A stretch of 64,000 nucleotides of DNA from Acetobacterium fimetarium. GTDB lineage: Bacteria; Bacillota; Clostridia; Eubacteriales; Eubacteriaceae. The notes beneath the pieces were generated by a model that did no database searches, was not told the origin of the DNA, and worked only from the letters and a program-made list of their open reading frames with translations. Location: contig NZ_WJBC01000003.1 of NCBI RefSeq assembly GCF_014284475.1, positions 147,339 to 211,338 on the forward strand, written 5' to 3'. Both the position numbers and the translations under genes were made by a program. Below are positions 22,930 through 32,493 of this stretch, in pieces (positions within the stretch are counted from its first letter, which is position 1; every line of letters begins with the position of its first letter).

Positions 22930-25176
22930 TTATTCTTCTGTATCGTCGTCAAAAAGACCACTGAACATATCACCGAATGCATCCCCAAGGGTTACATTGG
23001 CTGTTTCTTCATAAACAGTCTTGTTTCGGCTGCTGCTGTTATTATGATTCTGCGGTTTGCTTCTTCTTTCACCGCTGTAGCTGCTGCTTTTTTCTCTGCT
23101 GCCAGTACTGCTGCTACTGCTTCTCTGTGAAGGAGCTGGACGAGCTGGTGCTTCTTCTGTCGCTTTTTTACTTAAGCTGATTTTTTCTTTTTCAGCATTA
23201 ATGCCAATGATCTTAACTTTTAAAACATCGCCTGGTGATAAAACAGAAGCAACGGATTCAACTCGGCTATAACTGATTTCCGAAACATGAATCAAGCCCT
23301 CAACACCTGGAATGATCTGAGCAAAAGCGCCGAAATCAAGAACGTTGGTGATGGTAACTTCAACTTCATCATCGACATGATAATTTGCAATAAAATCATC
23401 CCATGGACGGGCCAGTAATGCTTTTACGCTTAATTTGATTTTCTTATCTTCATCATTTTTGGCGATGACTTTGGCTTCAATTTCCTGACCTTTTTCAACA
23501 ATATCTTTTGGTTCGTTGATTTTTTCCCAGGTCAAGTCAGAACGATGAACAAAACCATCAATGCCTTCAAGATCAACAAAGATTCCGAAGTTCGTGATCG
23601 TTTTAACAACACCTTTAACGATATCGTCAACGTTTAATTCTGCGAAGCGTTTTTCTTTAACTTCTTTAAGCTGTTCTCTTCTTTCTTTCATATCTTTTTC
23701 AAGAATGATTTTCTGTGAAAGAATGGCACGACGGCGTTTTGGATTATAGTCAATGATAATACCCTTTACTTTTTCTCCAATAAGGGTATTTAGATCTTTG
23801 ACATAACGCACATGATATTGTGAAGCAGGCATATAAATATCAGTAAAGCCGATATCAATAATCAATCCGTTTCCAGAAATATCTTTTACCGTTCCTTCCA
23901 GAACAGTTTTATTATCAAAGGCATCACTTAACTGTTTTTGTACGAGACGGTTATCATATTTGATTTTTGAAAGTTTTACATTTCCTGAACCCTCATTTAA
24001 ATCAGTTACGATACACCAGATCTTATCTCCCATTTGTACAAGTTCAGATAACACCTCATCGTTTTTCCATGTGAAATCATTCTTTTTGATAATGCCGTCT
24101 GCTTTGTAACCAATGTTTAAGATTACTTCATCGTCAGCGACATGGATAACTTCGCCTTCAATTTCTGCACCTCGACGAATTGTTTTTAATGATTCTTCAA
24201 TTTCAGCTGCGAAATCGAAATTTGCATCATCATATTCGTCCACTTCAACGGCTTTTTCTTCAACCACTTCCTCAACTGCAACAGTTGGCTGTTCCTCAGT
24301 CGCCACTACTTCGACCACGTTTTCCTCAGCAATTTTGTTTTGCTCTTCCATACCTTCCAATACCTCCTTAACGATCCAATCCGGTGTAGATGCTCCTGCC
24401 GTAATACCAATTTTCTGGTATTTCCTTACTTCAGCGAAATCTAAGTCCCTGATGGTTTCTATGTGACAAGTGTTTTCGCAACAGGATTTACAAATATCAA
24501 CCAGCTTCTGCGTATTAGAACTGTGATATCCTCCAACTACGACCATATATTCTACTTCTTTTGCAGTTTTTGCCGCTGCCGCTTGTCGTTCAGCTGTGGC
24601 ACTGCAAATAGTATTAAATATAACTACTTCATTGACTCGCGACCTAATCTCATCACAAATTCGATTGAATTTGGATTCGATAATGGTGGTCTGAGCCACG
24701 ATACATATTTTATCATAAACTTTGATATTTTCCAAATGTTTTATATCATTAATTATTAATGCTTCATAATTGCACCACCCATTTGCTCCAATGACCTCTG
24801 GATGATCTTTATTTCCAACAATCACGATCTGATAGCCGGCTTGATAATATTTTTCAACTTTTTTTTGAACGGCTCTGACGTAGGGACAAGTTGCATTGAC
24901 AATTGGAATTCCTTTTTCTTCAAGAATCCTGATTATATTCTTTCCTACCCCATGTGAACGTAAAATAACACAACCGGAATCAATTTTTTTTACATCTTCA
25001 TCATCGATGATGATAATCCCCTGATCTGCCAGTCGCTGCGTTTCCTGAGTATTGTGACTGATCGGGCCCAATGAATAAATCTTTTTCTGGCCTGAGTGCA
25101 TGGTATCTTCGACCATTTTCATGGCGTTTTCGATTCCAAAACAATATCCCGCTTTTTCTGCAATCACTATTTCCAT
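22930..25176 (-). CDS. ispH: IspH-ribosomal protein S1 fusion protein
   Basis: A 748-residue two-part protein. Residues 1-285 are 4-hydroxy-3-methylbut-2-enyl diphosphate reductase (LytB/IspH, last step of the MEP isoprenoid pathway): Fe-S cysteines in AGYCFGIENA, NATCPYVRAV and TICSATAERQ, plus HPEVIGANGW. An acidic linker follows (about 290-345), then four S1 RNA-binding repeats (for example GEVIHVADDEVILNIGY, GVVKTITNFGIFVDLEGI, NVLDFGAFAQIIPGVEGLIH) and a serine-rich tail. The fusion is known in Clostridia. I start at MEIVIAEKAGYCFGIE (25176), after the plsC stop; a 44-residue longer frame lacks support. Confidence 0.93.
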   Translation of the reverse strand: MEIVIAEKAGYCFGIENAMKMVEDTMHSGQKKIYSLGPISHNTQETQRLADQGIIIIDDEDVKKIDSGCVILRSHGVGKNIIRILEEKGIPIVNATCPYVRAVQKKVEKYYQAGYQIVIVGNKDHPEVIGANGWCNYEALIINDIKHLENIKVYDKICIVAQTTIIESKFNRICDEIRSRVNEVVIFNTICSATAERQAAAAKTAKEVEYMVVVGGYHSSNTQKLVDICKSCCENTCHIETIRDLDFAEVRKYQKIGITAGASTPDWIVKEVLEGMEEQNKIAEENVVEVVATEEQPTVAVEEVVEEKAVEVDEYDDANFDFAAEIEESLKTIRRGAEIEGEVIHVADDEVILNIGYKADGIIKKNDFTWKNDEVLSELVQMGDKIWCIVTDLNEGSGNVKLSKIKYDNRLVQKQLSDAFDNKTVLEGTVKDISGNGLIIDIGFTDIYMPASQYHVRYVKDLNTLIGEKVKGIIIDYNPKRRRAILSQKIILEKDMKERREQLKEVKEKRFAELNVDDIVKGVVKTITNFGIFVDLEGIDGFVHRSDLTWEKINEPKDIVEKGQEIEAKVIAKNDEDKKIKLSVKALLARPWDDFIANYHVDDEVEVTITNVLDFGAFAQIIPGVEGLIHVSEISYSRVESVASVLSPGDVLKVKIIGINAEKEKISLSKKATEEAPARPAPSQRSSSSSTGSREKSSSYSGERRSKPQNHNNSSSRNKTVYEETANVTLGDAFGDMFSGLFDDDTEE

Positions 25177-25189
25177 ATTATCCTCTGAA

Positions 25190-25765
25190 TTATTCCAGAC
25201 TGTAAATCTTGTCCATAATTTCTTCACCCAATTTCTGCATTTCCGCTTCCGGTATTTTTTTTCCATAATAATCGGTGAGAAAAATCGGTTCGCCGATAAT
25301 GACATCAATCTTATGACGGAAGCGGTACTCGCCTTTTATTCTGACCGGAATAATCGGCGATTTCGTTTTAACAGCAAACACAATAAAGCCACTGGCCGGA
25401 GGGATGCGTTCCCCTTCTTTGACACGTGTTCCTTCCGGAAATATTCCCAGGATCTCCTGATCCTTCAGTATTTTCAGGGAAGTCTTAACCGTATCAATGC
25501 CCACCTTGTCACGGTTGACCGGAAAAGCATGGACCTTCCTGAAGAACCATGCCAAAAAAAGATTCTTGAAAAGCTCCGCCTTGGCCATATAATGGACAAC
25601 TCTTGACGTGGCAAAGGCAATCACAACCGGATCGATATTACTGATATGGTTGGGACAGATCAGAACGCTTCCAGTTTCGGGGATGTTCTCCTTGCCAACA
25701 ATGTTGATTCGATACAAAATCAAACTGAGTAAATATGTTAAAAATCGGCCGATTCTGTAAATCAT
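25190..25765 (-). CDS. plsC: 1-acyl-sn-glycerol-3-phosphate acyltransferase
   Basis: A 191-residue membrane-associated acyltransferase of phospholipid synthesis. The HX4D catalytic motif is NHISNIDPV (about 38-46), followed by the FPEGTRVKEG substrate motif; the N-terminus has a hydrophobic anchor. Length is normal for short PlsC enzymes. Overlaps the end of cmk by 4 bases and precedes ispH-rpsA by 13 bases, the usual clostridial cmk-plsC-ispH/rpsA order. Confidence 0.92.
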   Translation of the reverse strand: MIYRIGRFLTYLLSLILYRINIVGKENIPETGSVLICPNHISNIDPVVIAFATSRVVHYMAKAELFKNLFLAWFFRKVHAFPVNRDKVGIDTVKTSLKILKDQEILGIFPEGTRVKEGERIPPASGFIVFAVKTKSPIIPVRIKGEYRFRHKIDVIIGEPIFLTDYYGKKIPEAEMQKLGEEIMDKIYSLE

Positions 25766-26412
25766 GCTTTGGCTCCATCAATATATTTTCGCATCGCATC
25801 ACACACCTGTTCAATGCTTTTACCGGTCGTATCGATCACAATGGCATCCGCCATCTGTATCAGTGGTCCTTCTTCCCGGTTCCGGTCGTTGTCATCCCGT
25901 TGGTTGATTTCTTGCGCTATCTTTTCCAGACTTTTGACGATGCCTCTTTCATCCAGTTCTTTTTTTCTTCGTCTGGCACGTTCCAGCACATCGGCATCCA
26001 AAAAAAACTTAAAATCGGCATCCGGCAGAACAACCGACCCGATATCCCGGCCATCCATGACAACCGCGTGATCTTTTGCATATGCTTTCTGCTGGCGTAC
26101 CAGCAATTCCCGCACTTCCCTGATGCACGCAACGTCTGAAGTATGCCGGGAAACCAACGGAGTCCGGATCTCCTCTGTCACTTCTTTATTATTACAGAAA
26201 ACCCGATCGCCATCGAAGGTGATCGCTGCCTTTTCGGCAATCCGGATAATGTCATCAGTATTTTCAAAATTTCCGCCCTGGTTTAAAACACAGTGGGCAA
26301 TACAGCGATACATCGCTCCGGTATCAAGATAAGTCATTCCATAAACTGCTGCCAGTTTCTTTGCAATGGTGCTTTTTCCCGCTCCCGCAGGACCATCAAT
26401 CGCTACTTGCAT
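25762..26412 (-). CDS. cmk: Cytidylate kinase
   Basis: A 216-residue (d)CMP kinase. P-loop GPAGAGKSTIAKKLA at the N-terminus, MTYLDTGAMYR (nucleotide monophosphate site), DGRDIGSVVLPDA and a lid region RARRRKKELDERG. I start at MQVAIDGPAG (26412), preceded by GGGAGAAG; an 8-residue longer frame is open. The RQ..DDNDRNRE..PL segment is family-typical. Forms an operon with the flavoprotein gene upstream and plsC downstream. Confidence 0.94.
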   Translation of the reverse strand: MQVAIDGPAGAGKSTIAKKLAAVYGMTYLDTGAMYRCIAHCVLNQGGNFENTDDIIRIAEKAAITFDGDRVFCNNKEVTEEIRTPLVSRHTSDVACIREVRELLVRQQKAYAKDHAVVMDGRDIGSVVLPDADFKFFLDADVLERARRRKKELDERGIVKSLEKIAQEINQRDDNDRNREEGPLIQMADAIVIDTTGKSIEQVCDAMRKYIDGAKA

Positions 26413-26439
26413 TTTCTTCTCCCTCATTCCATTCATCCT

Positions 26440-27675
26440 TCATTCAACTGAGTTTCCGGCCAGCCAGCCGGTGGAAACCGCAATCTGGATATTGTATCCG
26501 CCGGTCAGAGCATCCACATCCAGCATTTCTCCGGCAAAGTAGAGATTCTTGATCAGCTTTGATGCCATGGTTCCGGGGTCCACTTCTTTCACGCTGACAC
26601 CGCCGGAAGTGATAATCGCTTCCGCATAATCCCTGAGATCGGCAACGGAAATATCAAGCTGTTTGAAACACTGCACCAGTTTCTTCCGTTGCTCTTTGGT
26701 AATCTGATTCACCTTGAGATGCGGATCGATGCCGGAGAGGCCAACCATAACCGGAATCATTTTTGACGGCAGCAAATCCCCCAGAGCATTCCCGAAATCC
26801 TTATTCTGGTACTTCATTAAATCTCGCTGGATTCGGTTTTCCAGCTGTTCGATGCTGAGGGCCGGCTTTAAATCGAGGGTCAACAGATAGTCCTGCGGAT
26901 TTCCTGCCATATAGGAGCTGAGCGACAGCGCCAGGGGGCCGGAAATACCGAAATGCGTAAACAGCATTTCGCCGAGCAGGGATTTTATTTTCTTTTGCCC
27001 TTTCGGGGTCTTTTTCGCTAAAGTCAGGACCACATTTTTCAGCGACAGTCCCTGCAGCTCACGCGGCCAGTTTTCTTTTGTATTGATCGGCACAAGGGCC
27101 GGGGCTAATGCGGTAATCTGATGCCCACATTCTTGTAAGATCCTATAAAAATTACCGTCGGAGCCGGTGGAGGGATAACTTTTTCCGCCGGTTGCCAGGA
27201 TTACCGCATCATAATCGCGTATTTCTCCTTGCTCCAGAACGATGCCCTTGATAACCCGGTCCTCGATTAAAAGATTTTCCACTTTTTTATTTAAAAATAT
27301 GTTGCATTTATTTTTTTTCAATGCTGTTTTAAAGCCACTGATGACATCGCTTGATTTATCCGAAAGGGGAAAAACCCGATCGCCCCGCTCAATTTTTAAT
27401 GGCACGCCATTTTTTTCCATAAAGGCCATAAAATCCTGATTGGTAAATGAATACAACGCACTGTACATAAACTGATGATTATGAACGATACTGTCAAAAT
27501 AATCACCGATATCAATGGCATTGGTCAGGTTGCAGCGGCCTTTTCCGGTGATATAGAGTTTTTTCCCTAATTTCTCGTTACTTTCATACAAATCGATATG
27601 ATGTCCCTTTTGGGCAGCCGCTACTGCTGCCATCATTCCTCCGGGACCGCCTCCAATTATTGCAATATTACTCAT
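26440..27675 (-). CDS. NAD(P)/FAD-dependent oxidoreductase, HI0933/BaiN family
   Basis: A 411-residue flavoprotein. N-terminal FAD-binding IAIIGGGPGGMMAAVAAAQKGH, then KKLYITGKGRCNLTNA, VILATGGKSYPSTGSDG and the C-terminal FAGEMLDVDALTGGYNIQIA, the signatures of the HI0933-like family (COG2081, which includes bile-acid BaiN). The reaction in non-gut bacteria is unknown. It precedes cmk by 27 bases and overlaps the RpiR regulator gene by 4 bases. Confidence 0.9.
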   Translation of the reverse strand: MSNIAIIGGGPGGMMAAVAAAQKGHHIDLYESNEKLGKKLYITGKGRCNLTNAIDIGDYFDSIVHNHQFMYSALYSFTNQDFMAFMEKNGVPLKIERGDRVFPLSDKSSDVISGFKTALKKNKCNIFLNKKVENLLIEDRVIKGIVLEQGEIRDYDAVILATGGKSYPSTGSDGNFYRILQECGHQITALAPALVPINTKENWPRELQGLSLKNVVLTLAKKTPKGQKKIKSLLGEMLFTHFGISGPLALSLSSYMAGNPQDYLLTLDLKPALSIEQLENRIQRDLMKYQNKDFGNALGDLLPSKMIPVMVGLSGIDPHLKVNQITKEQRKKLVQCFKQLDISVADLRDYAEAIITSGGVSVKEVDPGTMASKLIKNLYFAGEMLDVDALTGGYNIQIAVSTGWLAGNSVE

Positions 27676-28601
27676 TGATCGTCGTGTCCTTTCGTGAATT
27701 CTTTCTCCATCTCATCGCCTTTATAAATATAGTGATCTTTCCAGATTTCTTCCAGTTCATTAAATGTCTCTTTTGTTTTGCCAATATTTCTCAACCCCAC
27801 TGAAATAACCAGGGCATTAATCAGTGAAAGCGGTGCTACCAGCGAATCAACGAAAGAGTAAACATTGCTTTTCGCAATCAGACGATACTCAGTAAACTCA
27901 TTGATCGGTGCATTTTCATTGTCTGAAATCGCAATGATTTTAACCCCTTTCTCCCCCAGAAATTCAACCGCTTCATAGGTCTTTTGAGCATACCGCGGGA
28001 AACTGATCGCAATCACGACATCTTTTTCGTTCAGGCGGATCAAATCCTCGTATATATCCGAAACGCCATAGTTCACCACCTTGACGTTGTCTAAAATAAG
28101 GTTGAGGTAATACCCCAAATGCTCGGTTAACAGTGACGTCGTTCTAAAACCGATGATGATGACTTTTCTGGCTGCCAGGATTAAATCGATGCATGATTTG
28201 AAGTTTTCATAATCAAATTCTTCAAAGGTTGTGCCGATATTGGAAATATCCGATTTTAAGACATTTTGAACCGTTTCCTGAAGCGCTTTTTCCTTCTCTT
28301 CATTTCTCAGTGACATATCAATCCGCTCAACCGTCGTGAGCTTGCTCTTGAGTTCATTTTTCAACGCCCGGCGAAATTCCGGATAGCCTTCAAATCCGAG
28401 GGCTACTGAAAAACGGACCACGGTTGCTTCACTCACATCGATGCTTTTTGCCACCTTGCAGGCTGACATTTCAGAAACCTGTTCATAATGACTAAACATA
28501 AAATCAGCGATCAGCTTATGACTCTTACTTAATTTCGGATAAAGCTGTTTAATCGTTGAAAATATATCCCTGCACTCTTTTCCACTTGAAATTTCTTTCA
28601 T
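27672..28601 (-). CDS. MurR/RpiR family transcriptional regulator
   Basis: A 309-residue regulator with an N-terminal HTH_6 domain (about 10-85; LSKSHKLIADFMFSHYEQV, VAKSIDVSEATVVRFSVALGFEGYPEFRRAL) and a C-terminal SIS sugar-phosphate-binding domain (about 130-260; ARKVIIIGFRTTSLLTEHL, EKDVVIAISFPRYAQKT). Such proteins sense sugar phosphates. No sugar genes lie next to it; it overlaps the flavoprotein gene by 4 bases, so its target is not evident. Confidence 0.9.
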   Translation of the reverse strand: MKEISSGKECRDIFSTIKQLYPKLSKSHKLIADFMFSHYEQVSEMSACKVAKSIDVSEATVVRFSVALGFEGYPEFRRALKNELKSKLTTVERIDMSLRNEEKEKALQETVQNVLKSDISNIGTTFEEFDYENFKSCIDLILAARKVIIIGFRTTSLLTEHLGYYLNLILDNVKVVNYGVSDIYEDLIRLNEKDVVIAISFPRYAQKTYEAVEFLGEKGVKIIAISDNENAPINEFTEYRLIAKSNVYSFVDSLVAPLSLINALVISVGLRNIGKTKETFNELEEIWKDHYIYKGDEMEKEFTKGHDDQ

Positions 28602-28653
28602 TGCTTACCTCGTTTAATGCTTTAAGTGTTGTACCCCTTGATGTAAATCCAGT

Positions 28654-29052
28654 TTATTCTCCACTGCAGCCGGCGCATGGTTTGAAAAACTCACCTGGAA
28701 AATCCGCATGACTTAAACCTTCGGCATCTTCAGTAAACTCATGATCCATAAAATACGCTTCAAACTCCTGTTTTGCGCCGCGAACGGATAGGCTTGTGCA
28801 GCCCTCTTCCGCCATTTTATAAAGCAGTGTCCGGACAATGCCATCAAATATCGCCATGTACTGGTCGCCCTGATAGGTCATGATCATTTCAAAAATATCC
28901 ACCTGGTTTCCTGTGTAAAAAAAGCGGATTGCTCCCAGTATTTTAGAAGTTTCTGTGTCTTCAGCCGCAATATACAAATCTCTTTCCTTTTCCTTTTCCG
29001 GGAAAAGCACTTTTAATTGACTAAAATCTCTTGGAAATCCTATCTTGATCAT
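28654..29052 (-). CDS. Hypothetical protein, possibly GNAT-like
   Basis: I do not recognise this 132-residue soluble protein. An alternating beta/alpha pattern (LYIAAEDTETSKILGAIRFFYTGN, then FDGIVRTLLYKMAEEGCTSLSV, then FEAYFMDHEFTED) looks like a small acetyltransferase-type fold, but the acetyl-CoA loop is not clear. The C-terminus FFKPCAGCSGE has a CxxC pair that may bind metal. It overlaps rluB by 4 bases and is therefore co-expressed with the rluB-scpB-scpA group. Confidence 0.7.
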   Translation of the reverse strand: MIKIGFPRDFSQLKVLFPEKEKERDLYIAAEDTETSKILGAIRFFYTGNQVDIFEMIMTYQGDQYMAIFDGIVRTLLYKMAEEGCTSLSVRGAKQEFEAYFMDHEFTEDAEGLSHADFPGEFFKPCAGCSGE

Positions 29053-29759
29053 ATTTTTTTATCTCCTTTTAAATAAGTAATCTCGTCTTTGGTTAAATAT
29101 CGCCAGTCGCCTGGTTTCAGCTCACCCAGTGTGATGCTCCCCATCGCAACCCGTTTGAGCTCAATGATGGGATGCCCCATCGCCTCGCACATTTTTCGAA
29201 TCTGCCGTTTTTTACCTTCATGGATCTTCATTTCCAATCGTGCGGTATCGCGATTCTGCTTTAAAATCCGGATCGCGGCAGGAGCGGTATGGTAATCCTC
29301 GATGGCCATTCCCTGTCTGAATCTTTCCAGACTCGGTTTTGTTGGGCATCCTCTGACCAGACCGACATAGGTTTTTTCAAATTCATGACTGGGATGGGTC
29401 AGCGAAAAGGTCAGCTCACCATCATTTGTCAGCAGCAACAGACCTTCCGTGTCCATATCCAATCTGCCGACCGGATAGAGCCGCTCTTTAATCGGGACCA
29501 GATCGATGACCCGCTGGCGTCCGTGGGTGTCTACGGCTGTTGACAGCACCCCTTTTGGTTTATTGAGCATCACATAAACCAGCGGCGACACTGTCAGCTT
29601 TTTTCCGTTAACAACGATTTCGTCTTGGTCCGGCTCCACGGCAAATCCCGGTTCCCTGATCGTTTCTCCATTGACTTGCACCAACCCTTGCTTGATCAGT
29701 TCTTCCGATTTTCTACGTGATGCAACCCCGCACTGGGCCATGTATTTCTGGATTCTCAT
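29049..29759 (-). CDS. rluB: 23S rRNA pseudouridine synthase, RluB type
   Basis: A 236-residue RsuA/RluB-family pseudouridine synthase. N-terminal S4 RNA-binding domain (MRIQKYMAQCGVASRRKSEELI) and catalytic domain with the aspartate in YPVGRLDMDTEGLLLLTNDGEL, plus IHEGKKRQIRKMCEAMGHP. Overlaps scpB by 4 bases; the scpA-scpB-rluB order is widely conserved in Firmicutes. RluB rather than RsuA is inferred from this context. Confidence 0.93.
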   Translation of the reverse strand: MRIQKYMAQCGVASRRKSEELIKQGLVQVNGETIREPGFAVEPDQDEIVVNGKKLTVSPLVYVMLNKPKGVLSTAVDTHGRQRVIDLVPIKERLYPVGRLDMDTEGLLLLTNDGELTFSLTHPSHEFEKTYVGLVRGCPTKPSLERFRQGMAIEDYHTAPAAIRILKQNRDTARLEMKIHEGKKRQIRKMCEAMGHPIIELKRVAMGSITLGELKPGDWRYLTKDEITYLKGDKKI

Positions 29760-30406
29760 TGTGCGGCCTCTGCCGACGGTTCCGATCCGGTTGCTTTTTC
29801 CAACATTTCAGTCAGCATTTCTTCGTGCGATGTTTCTTTTTTTGGTGTTTCATTTGTCATTATTTCCAGATTGAATTCTTCCTGCCGACCCTGTGAAAAC
29901 ACTTCGTATTCCGGCATTTCCTTAAGACTTGAAAAGCCGACGGTTTTTAGAAACTCATTGGTAGTCTTATAGAGAATCGGTCTTCCGGGCGCTTCAAGCC
30001 GTCCGCCATCACAGATCAGCCCCCGATCGAGCAATCGCTGAATTGCACTGCTTGAGCTGACACCACGCAGCTCGTCGATGGCAATACGCGTAACCGGTTG
30101 CCGGTAGGCAATGATCGACAAAGTTTCCAATGCGGCGCGGGAAAGGCCCGTTTTTTCCTGACGCTTTGTTATCTCTTTGATGTATTCATAGTTTTCCGGC
30201 TTGGTGGAAAGCTGATAGGTGTCTTTTACTTGAACAACCCTGATCCCCCTTGCCCGGGACTGGTAATCCTGTTTTAAAATTTCAATTGCAAACCGAACTT
30301 CAGACGGCGTTTTATTAAGGCTCTGGCATAATTCACTGAGGGAAATTTTATCGCCTGCGCCAAATAAAATTCCTTCGATGACGCCTGCAAGCATATCGCT
30401 ATCCAT
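29756..30406 (-). CDS. scpB: Segregation and condensation protein B
   Basis: A 216-residue subunit of the Smc-ScpAB condensin complex. Two winged-helix domains: MLAGVIEGILFGAGDKISL...LSELCQSL and GLSRAALETLSIIAYRQPVTRIAIDELRGV. I start at MDSDMLAGVIEG (30406), where GTGGAG in the end of scpA serves as ribosome binding site; the frame is open 18 residues further. It overlaps scpA by 8 bases. The C-terminal 40 residues are variable and acidic. Confidence 0.93.
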   Translation of the reverse strand: MDSDMLAGVIEGILFGAGDKISLSELCQSLNKTPSEVRFAIEILKQDYQSRARGIRVVQVKDTYQLSTKPENYEYIKEITKRQEKTGLSRAALETLSIIAYRQPVTRIAIDELRGVSSSSAIQRLLDRGLICDGGRLEAPGRPILYKTTNEFLKTVGFSSLKEMPEYEVFSQGRQEEFNLEIMTNETPKKETSHEEMLTEMLEKATGSEPSAEAAQ

Positions 30407-31133
30407 TTTTCTCCACCTCCCTTTCGATCTGAAAATCAATAAACACCCGGTTCTGGACAAGCCGCAAACCGCTGGTTTTAACCATTTCCAGCAGTGAGAG
30501 CAAGGTCACCACAACTTCTTCCCGGGTGATGTCCGGATGCAGCAGTTCGGAAAAACTGACCCCTTCGTCGCCCGCCTGAAGAAGCGCTTCCGTTATTTCA
30601 AGAATTTTCTCTTCAATGCTGAAAAGCTCCCGGATAATTTTTTGCGGCGGCGCGATGTCTTCCGTTTCTTCTTCCTGTTGAAACAGCAGCCGTTTAAAGC
30701 AAAGTTCCAGTGAAACTGGATCGATCTCAAGCGGCGCTTCCGTTTCATTCGTCGGAATATACTCGGGATCTCTGTAGATTGCGCCTTGCTCCCGTTCTTC
30801 TCTTGTTTTGAAATAGGCACTGATCTCCTTGAAAACCTTGTATTCAATCAACTGACGAACCAGTTTTGCCTGAATATCCTCTTCATCTTCTGCCTGATCT
30901 TTGTTTTGGGGCAGCAGCGCTCTGGCCTTGATTTCCAGAAGCCGTGCCGCCATGACGATAAAGTCACTGGCTACATCCATATCCATGTCCTGCCAGGTTT
31001 TTATTTGCGCCAGATACTCATTGGTAATCGCGGCGATGGGAATATCACAGATGTCGATCTTATTTTTTTGAATAAGATGGATCAGCAGATCCATTGGCCC
31101 TTCAAAACCTTCTAGACTCACTGCATATCCCAT
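30399..31133 (-). CDS. scpA: Segregation and condensation protein A
   Basis: A 244-residue kleisin subunit that bridges Smc heads. N-terminal YAVSLEGFEGPMDLLIHLIQKNKIDICDIPIAAIT is the diagnostic ScpA opening; C-terminal winged helix near FSELLHPDITREEVVVTLLSLLEM. The middle is acidic and helical. Two bases separate its start from the stop of the site-2 protease gene. Confidence 0.95.
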   Translation of the reverse strand: MGYAVSLEGFEGPMDLLIHLIQKNKIDICDIPIAAITNEYLAQIKTWQDMDMDVASDFIVMAARLLEIKARALLPQNKDQAEDEEDIQAKLVRQLIEYKVFKEISAYFKTREEREQGAIYRDPEYIPTNETEAPLEIDPVSLELCFKRLLFQQEEETEDIAPPQKIIRELFSIEEKILEITEALLQAGDEGVSFSELLHPDITREEVVVTLLSLLEMVKTSGLRLVQNRVFIDFQIEREVEKNG

Positions 31134-31135
31134 CG

Positions 31136-31777
31136 TTAAGACCAGAACAGATTGAAAAACGGCAGCAGTATCGCTGAAAAGAGGCTGACAATCGCATTAA
31201 TAGCCGGATTGATGATAATCCCCAGCAAACCCGTTAAAGCCAGAACAAAAATTGCAATCATCCCATATCGCTGATAGCGATAGTAAAACATCAACGCTTT
31301 TGGCGGTAAAAACAGCAACAGTATCTGGGAGCCGTCAAGCGGTGGTATCGGAATAATGTTGAACACGGCAAAAACAATATTATAAATATAAATATATTGC
31401 AGGATAATCATCAAGGTCTCATTGTTCAGGGGAATGACCGCCAGATAGGCTGCCATGCCTAAAAAAGCCAGCAGTAAGTTAGTCAGCACGCCGGAAAGAG
31501 CAACGGCGATCATGCCCTTTTTTTTGTCCTTGAAATTGTTCGGATTAACCGGAACCGGTTTTGCCCAACCGAACCGAAACAATAACATCGAAATAAAGCC
31601 CAACGGATCGATATGCTTTAAGGGATTGACTGTTAAACGCCCCGCATCTTTGGGGGTGGGATCTCCCATCGCATCCGCGGCATAAGCATGCGCCATTTCA
31701 TGAAAACTGATGGCAATCAGAATTCCGGGCAGACTCAGCAGTAAACTATAAAAATAATCTGGTGTGAAATTAAACAT
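31136..31777 (-). CDS. Site-2 protease family membrane metalloprotease
   Basis: A 213-residue membrane protein of peptidase family M50 (rhomboid-like size, no PDZ). The zinc motif is ISFHEMAHAYAADAMGDPTPK (HExxH near residues 25-29), and the third ligand region is FNIIPIPPLDGSQIL. About six membrane segments. Family members cleave membrane-bound substrates; the small YwhC/FwdA-like type has no fixed role. Regularly found next to scpA in Clostridia. The 173-base gap upstream (31778-31950) shows no gene. Confidence 0.9.
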   Translation of the reverse strand: MFNFTPDYFYSLLLSLPGILIAISFHEMAHAYAADAMGDPTPKDAGRLTVNPLKHIDPLGFISMLLFRFGWAKPVPVNPNNFKDKKKGMIAVALSGVLTNLLLAFLGMAAYLAVIPLNNETLMIILQYIYIYNIVFAVFNIIPIPPLDGSQILLLFLPPKALMFYYRYQRYGMIAIFVLALTGLLGIIINPAINAIVSLFSAILLPFFNLFWS

Positions 31778-31950
31778 ACATTAACCTCTCCTTTTTTAAC
31801 TTTCACTCGGCATTTGCGTAACTGTCTTAAGCCATGCGATCGCAATTGCTTGCCGCAGCGAGGTTGTCTGCCGGTAATGTAAAATAGATGATTCATTCTA
31901 ATGCCCTGCATCGAAATAAACCATCTATTCTCATTGAACATTATTTATTC

Positions 31951-32493
31951 TTACAAACAATCTCTGGCAGCGATCGAAAAATAATAACCCAACGCCGCCA
32001 CTGTTTTTCCATCAATAAATTTTCCATTAATAAAAAGCGCTCTTGCGGTACGCACTGGAATTTTGACAAGACAGATGAACTCATCCTCATCTTCCGCCAG
32101 GGGATCCCATAAAAATTCGGTTGCACAGAAAAGAGTGATCCTTTCTGAACAGTAACCAGGTGTCGGGATAAATTCGCCCAACCGATAGAGATTAATGGGA
32201 CGATAGCCGATTTCTTCGCGGCATTCGCGGATGGCCGCTTCCGCCGGTGTCTCTCCCGGTTCAATGAGTCCCGCCGGAATCTCCGTTAACAGCATTTCGT
32301 TGGCAATCCGATATTGCTTGACAAAATACATCTGTCCATTTTTTACCGCCAGAACCGCCACTGCCCCCTGATGTGTGACTATTTCCCGTTTTGAAAAACT
32401 GCCATCCGGAAGCTCGACATCATCAACACGCAGACTGACGATCTTGCCATTGTATATCTCTTCAGTTTTCACTGTTTTTTCATACTGTTTCAT
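31951..32493 (-). CDS. NUDIX hydrolase, ADP-ribose pyrophosphatase-like
   Basis: A 180-residue hydrolase. The Nudix box is [23 protein letters not shown], preceded by [19 protein letters not shown] and followed by [13 protein letters not shown], the pattern of ADP-ribose pyrophosphatases (NudF type), which split ADP-ribose into AMP and ribose 5-phosphate. Length fits. Overlaps nrdR by 4 bases. Confidence 0.9.
   Translation of the reverse strand: MKQYEKTVKTEEIYNGKIVSLRVDDVELPDGSFSKREIVTHQGAVAVLAVKNGQMYFVKQYRIANEMLLTEIPAGLIEPGETPAEAAIRECREEIGYRPINLYRLGEFIPTPGYCSERITLFCATEFLWDPLAEDEDEFICLVKIPVRTARALFINGKFIDGKTVAALGYYFSIAARDCL

Noticed and set aside
31735..31950. 68-codon minus-strand frame upstream of the site-2 protease gene
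   Set aside because: It overlaps the start of the protease gene in another frame and has no recognisable features.
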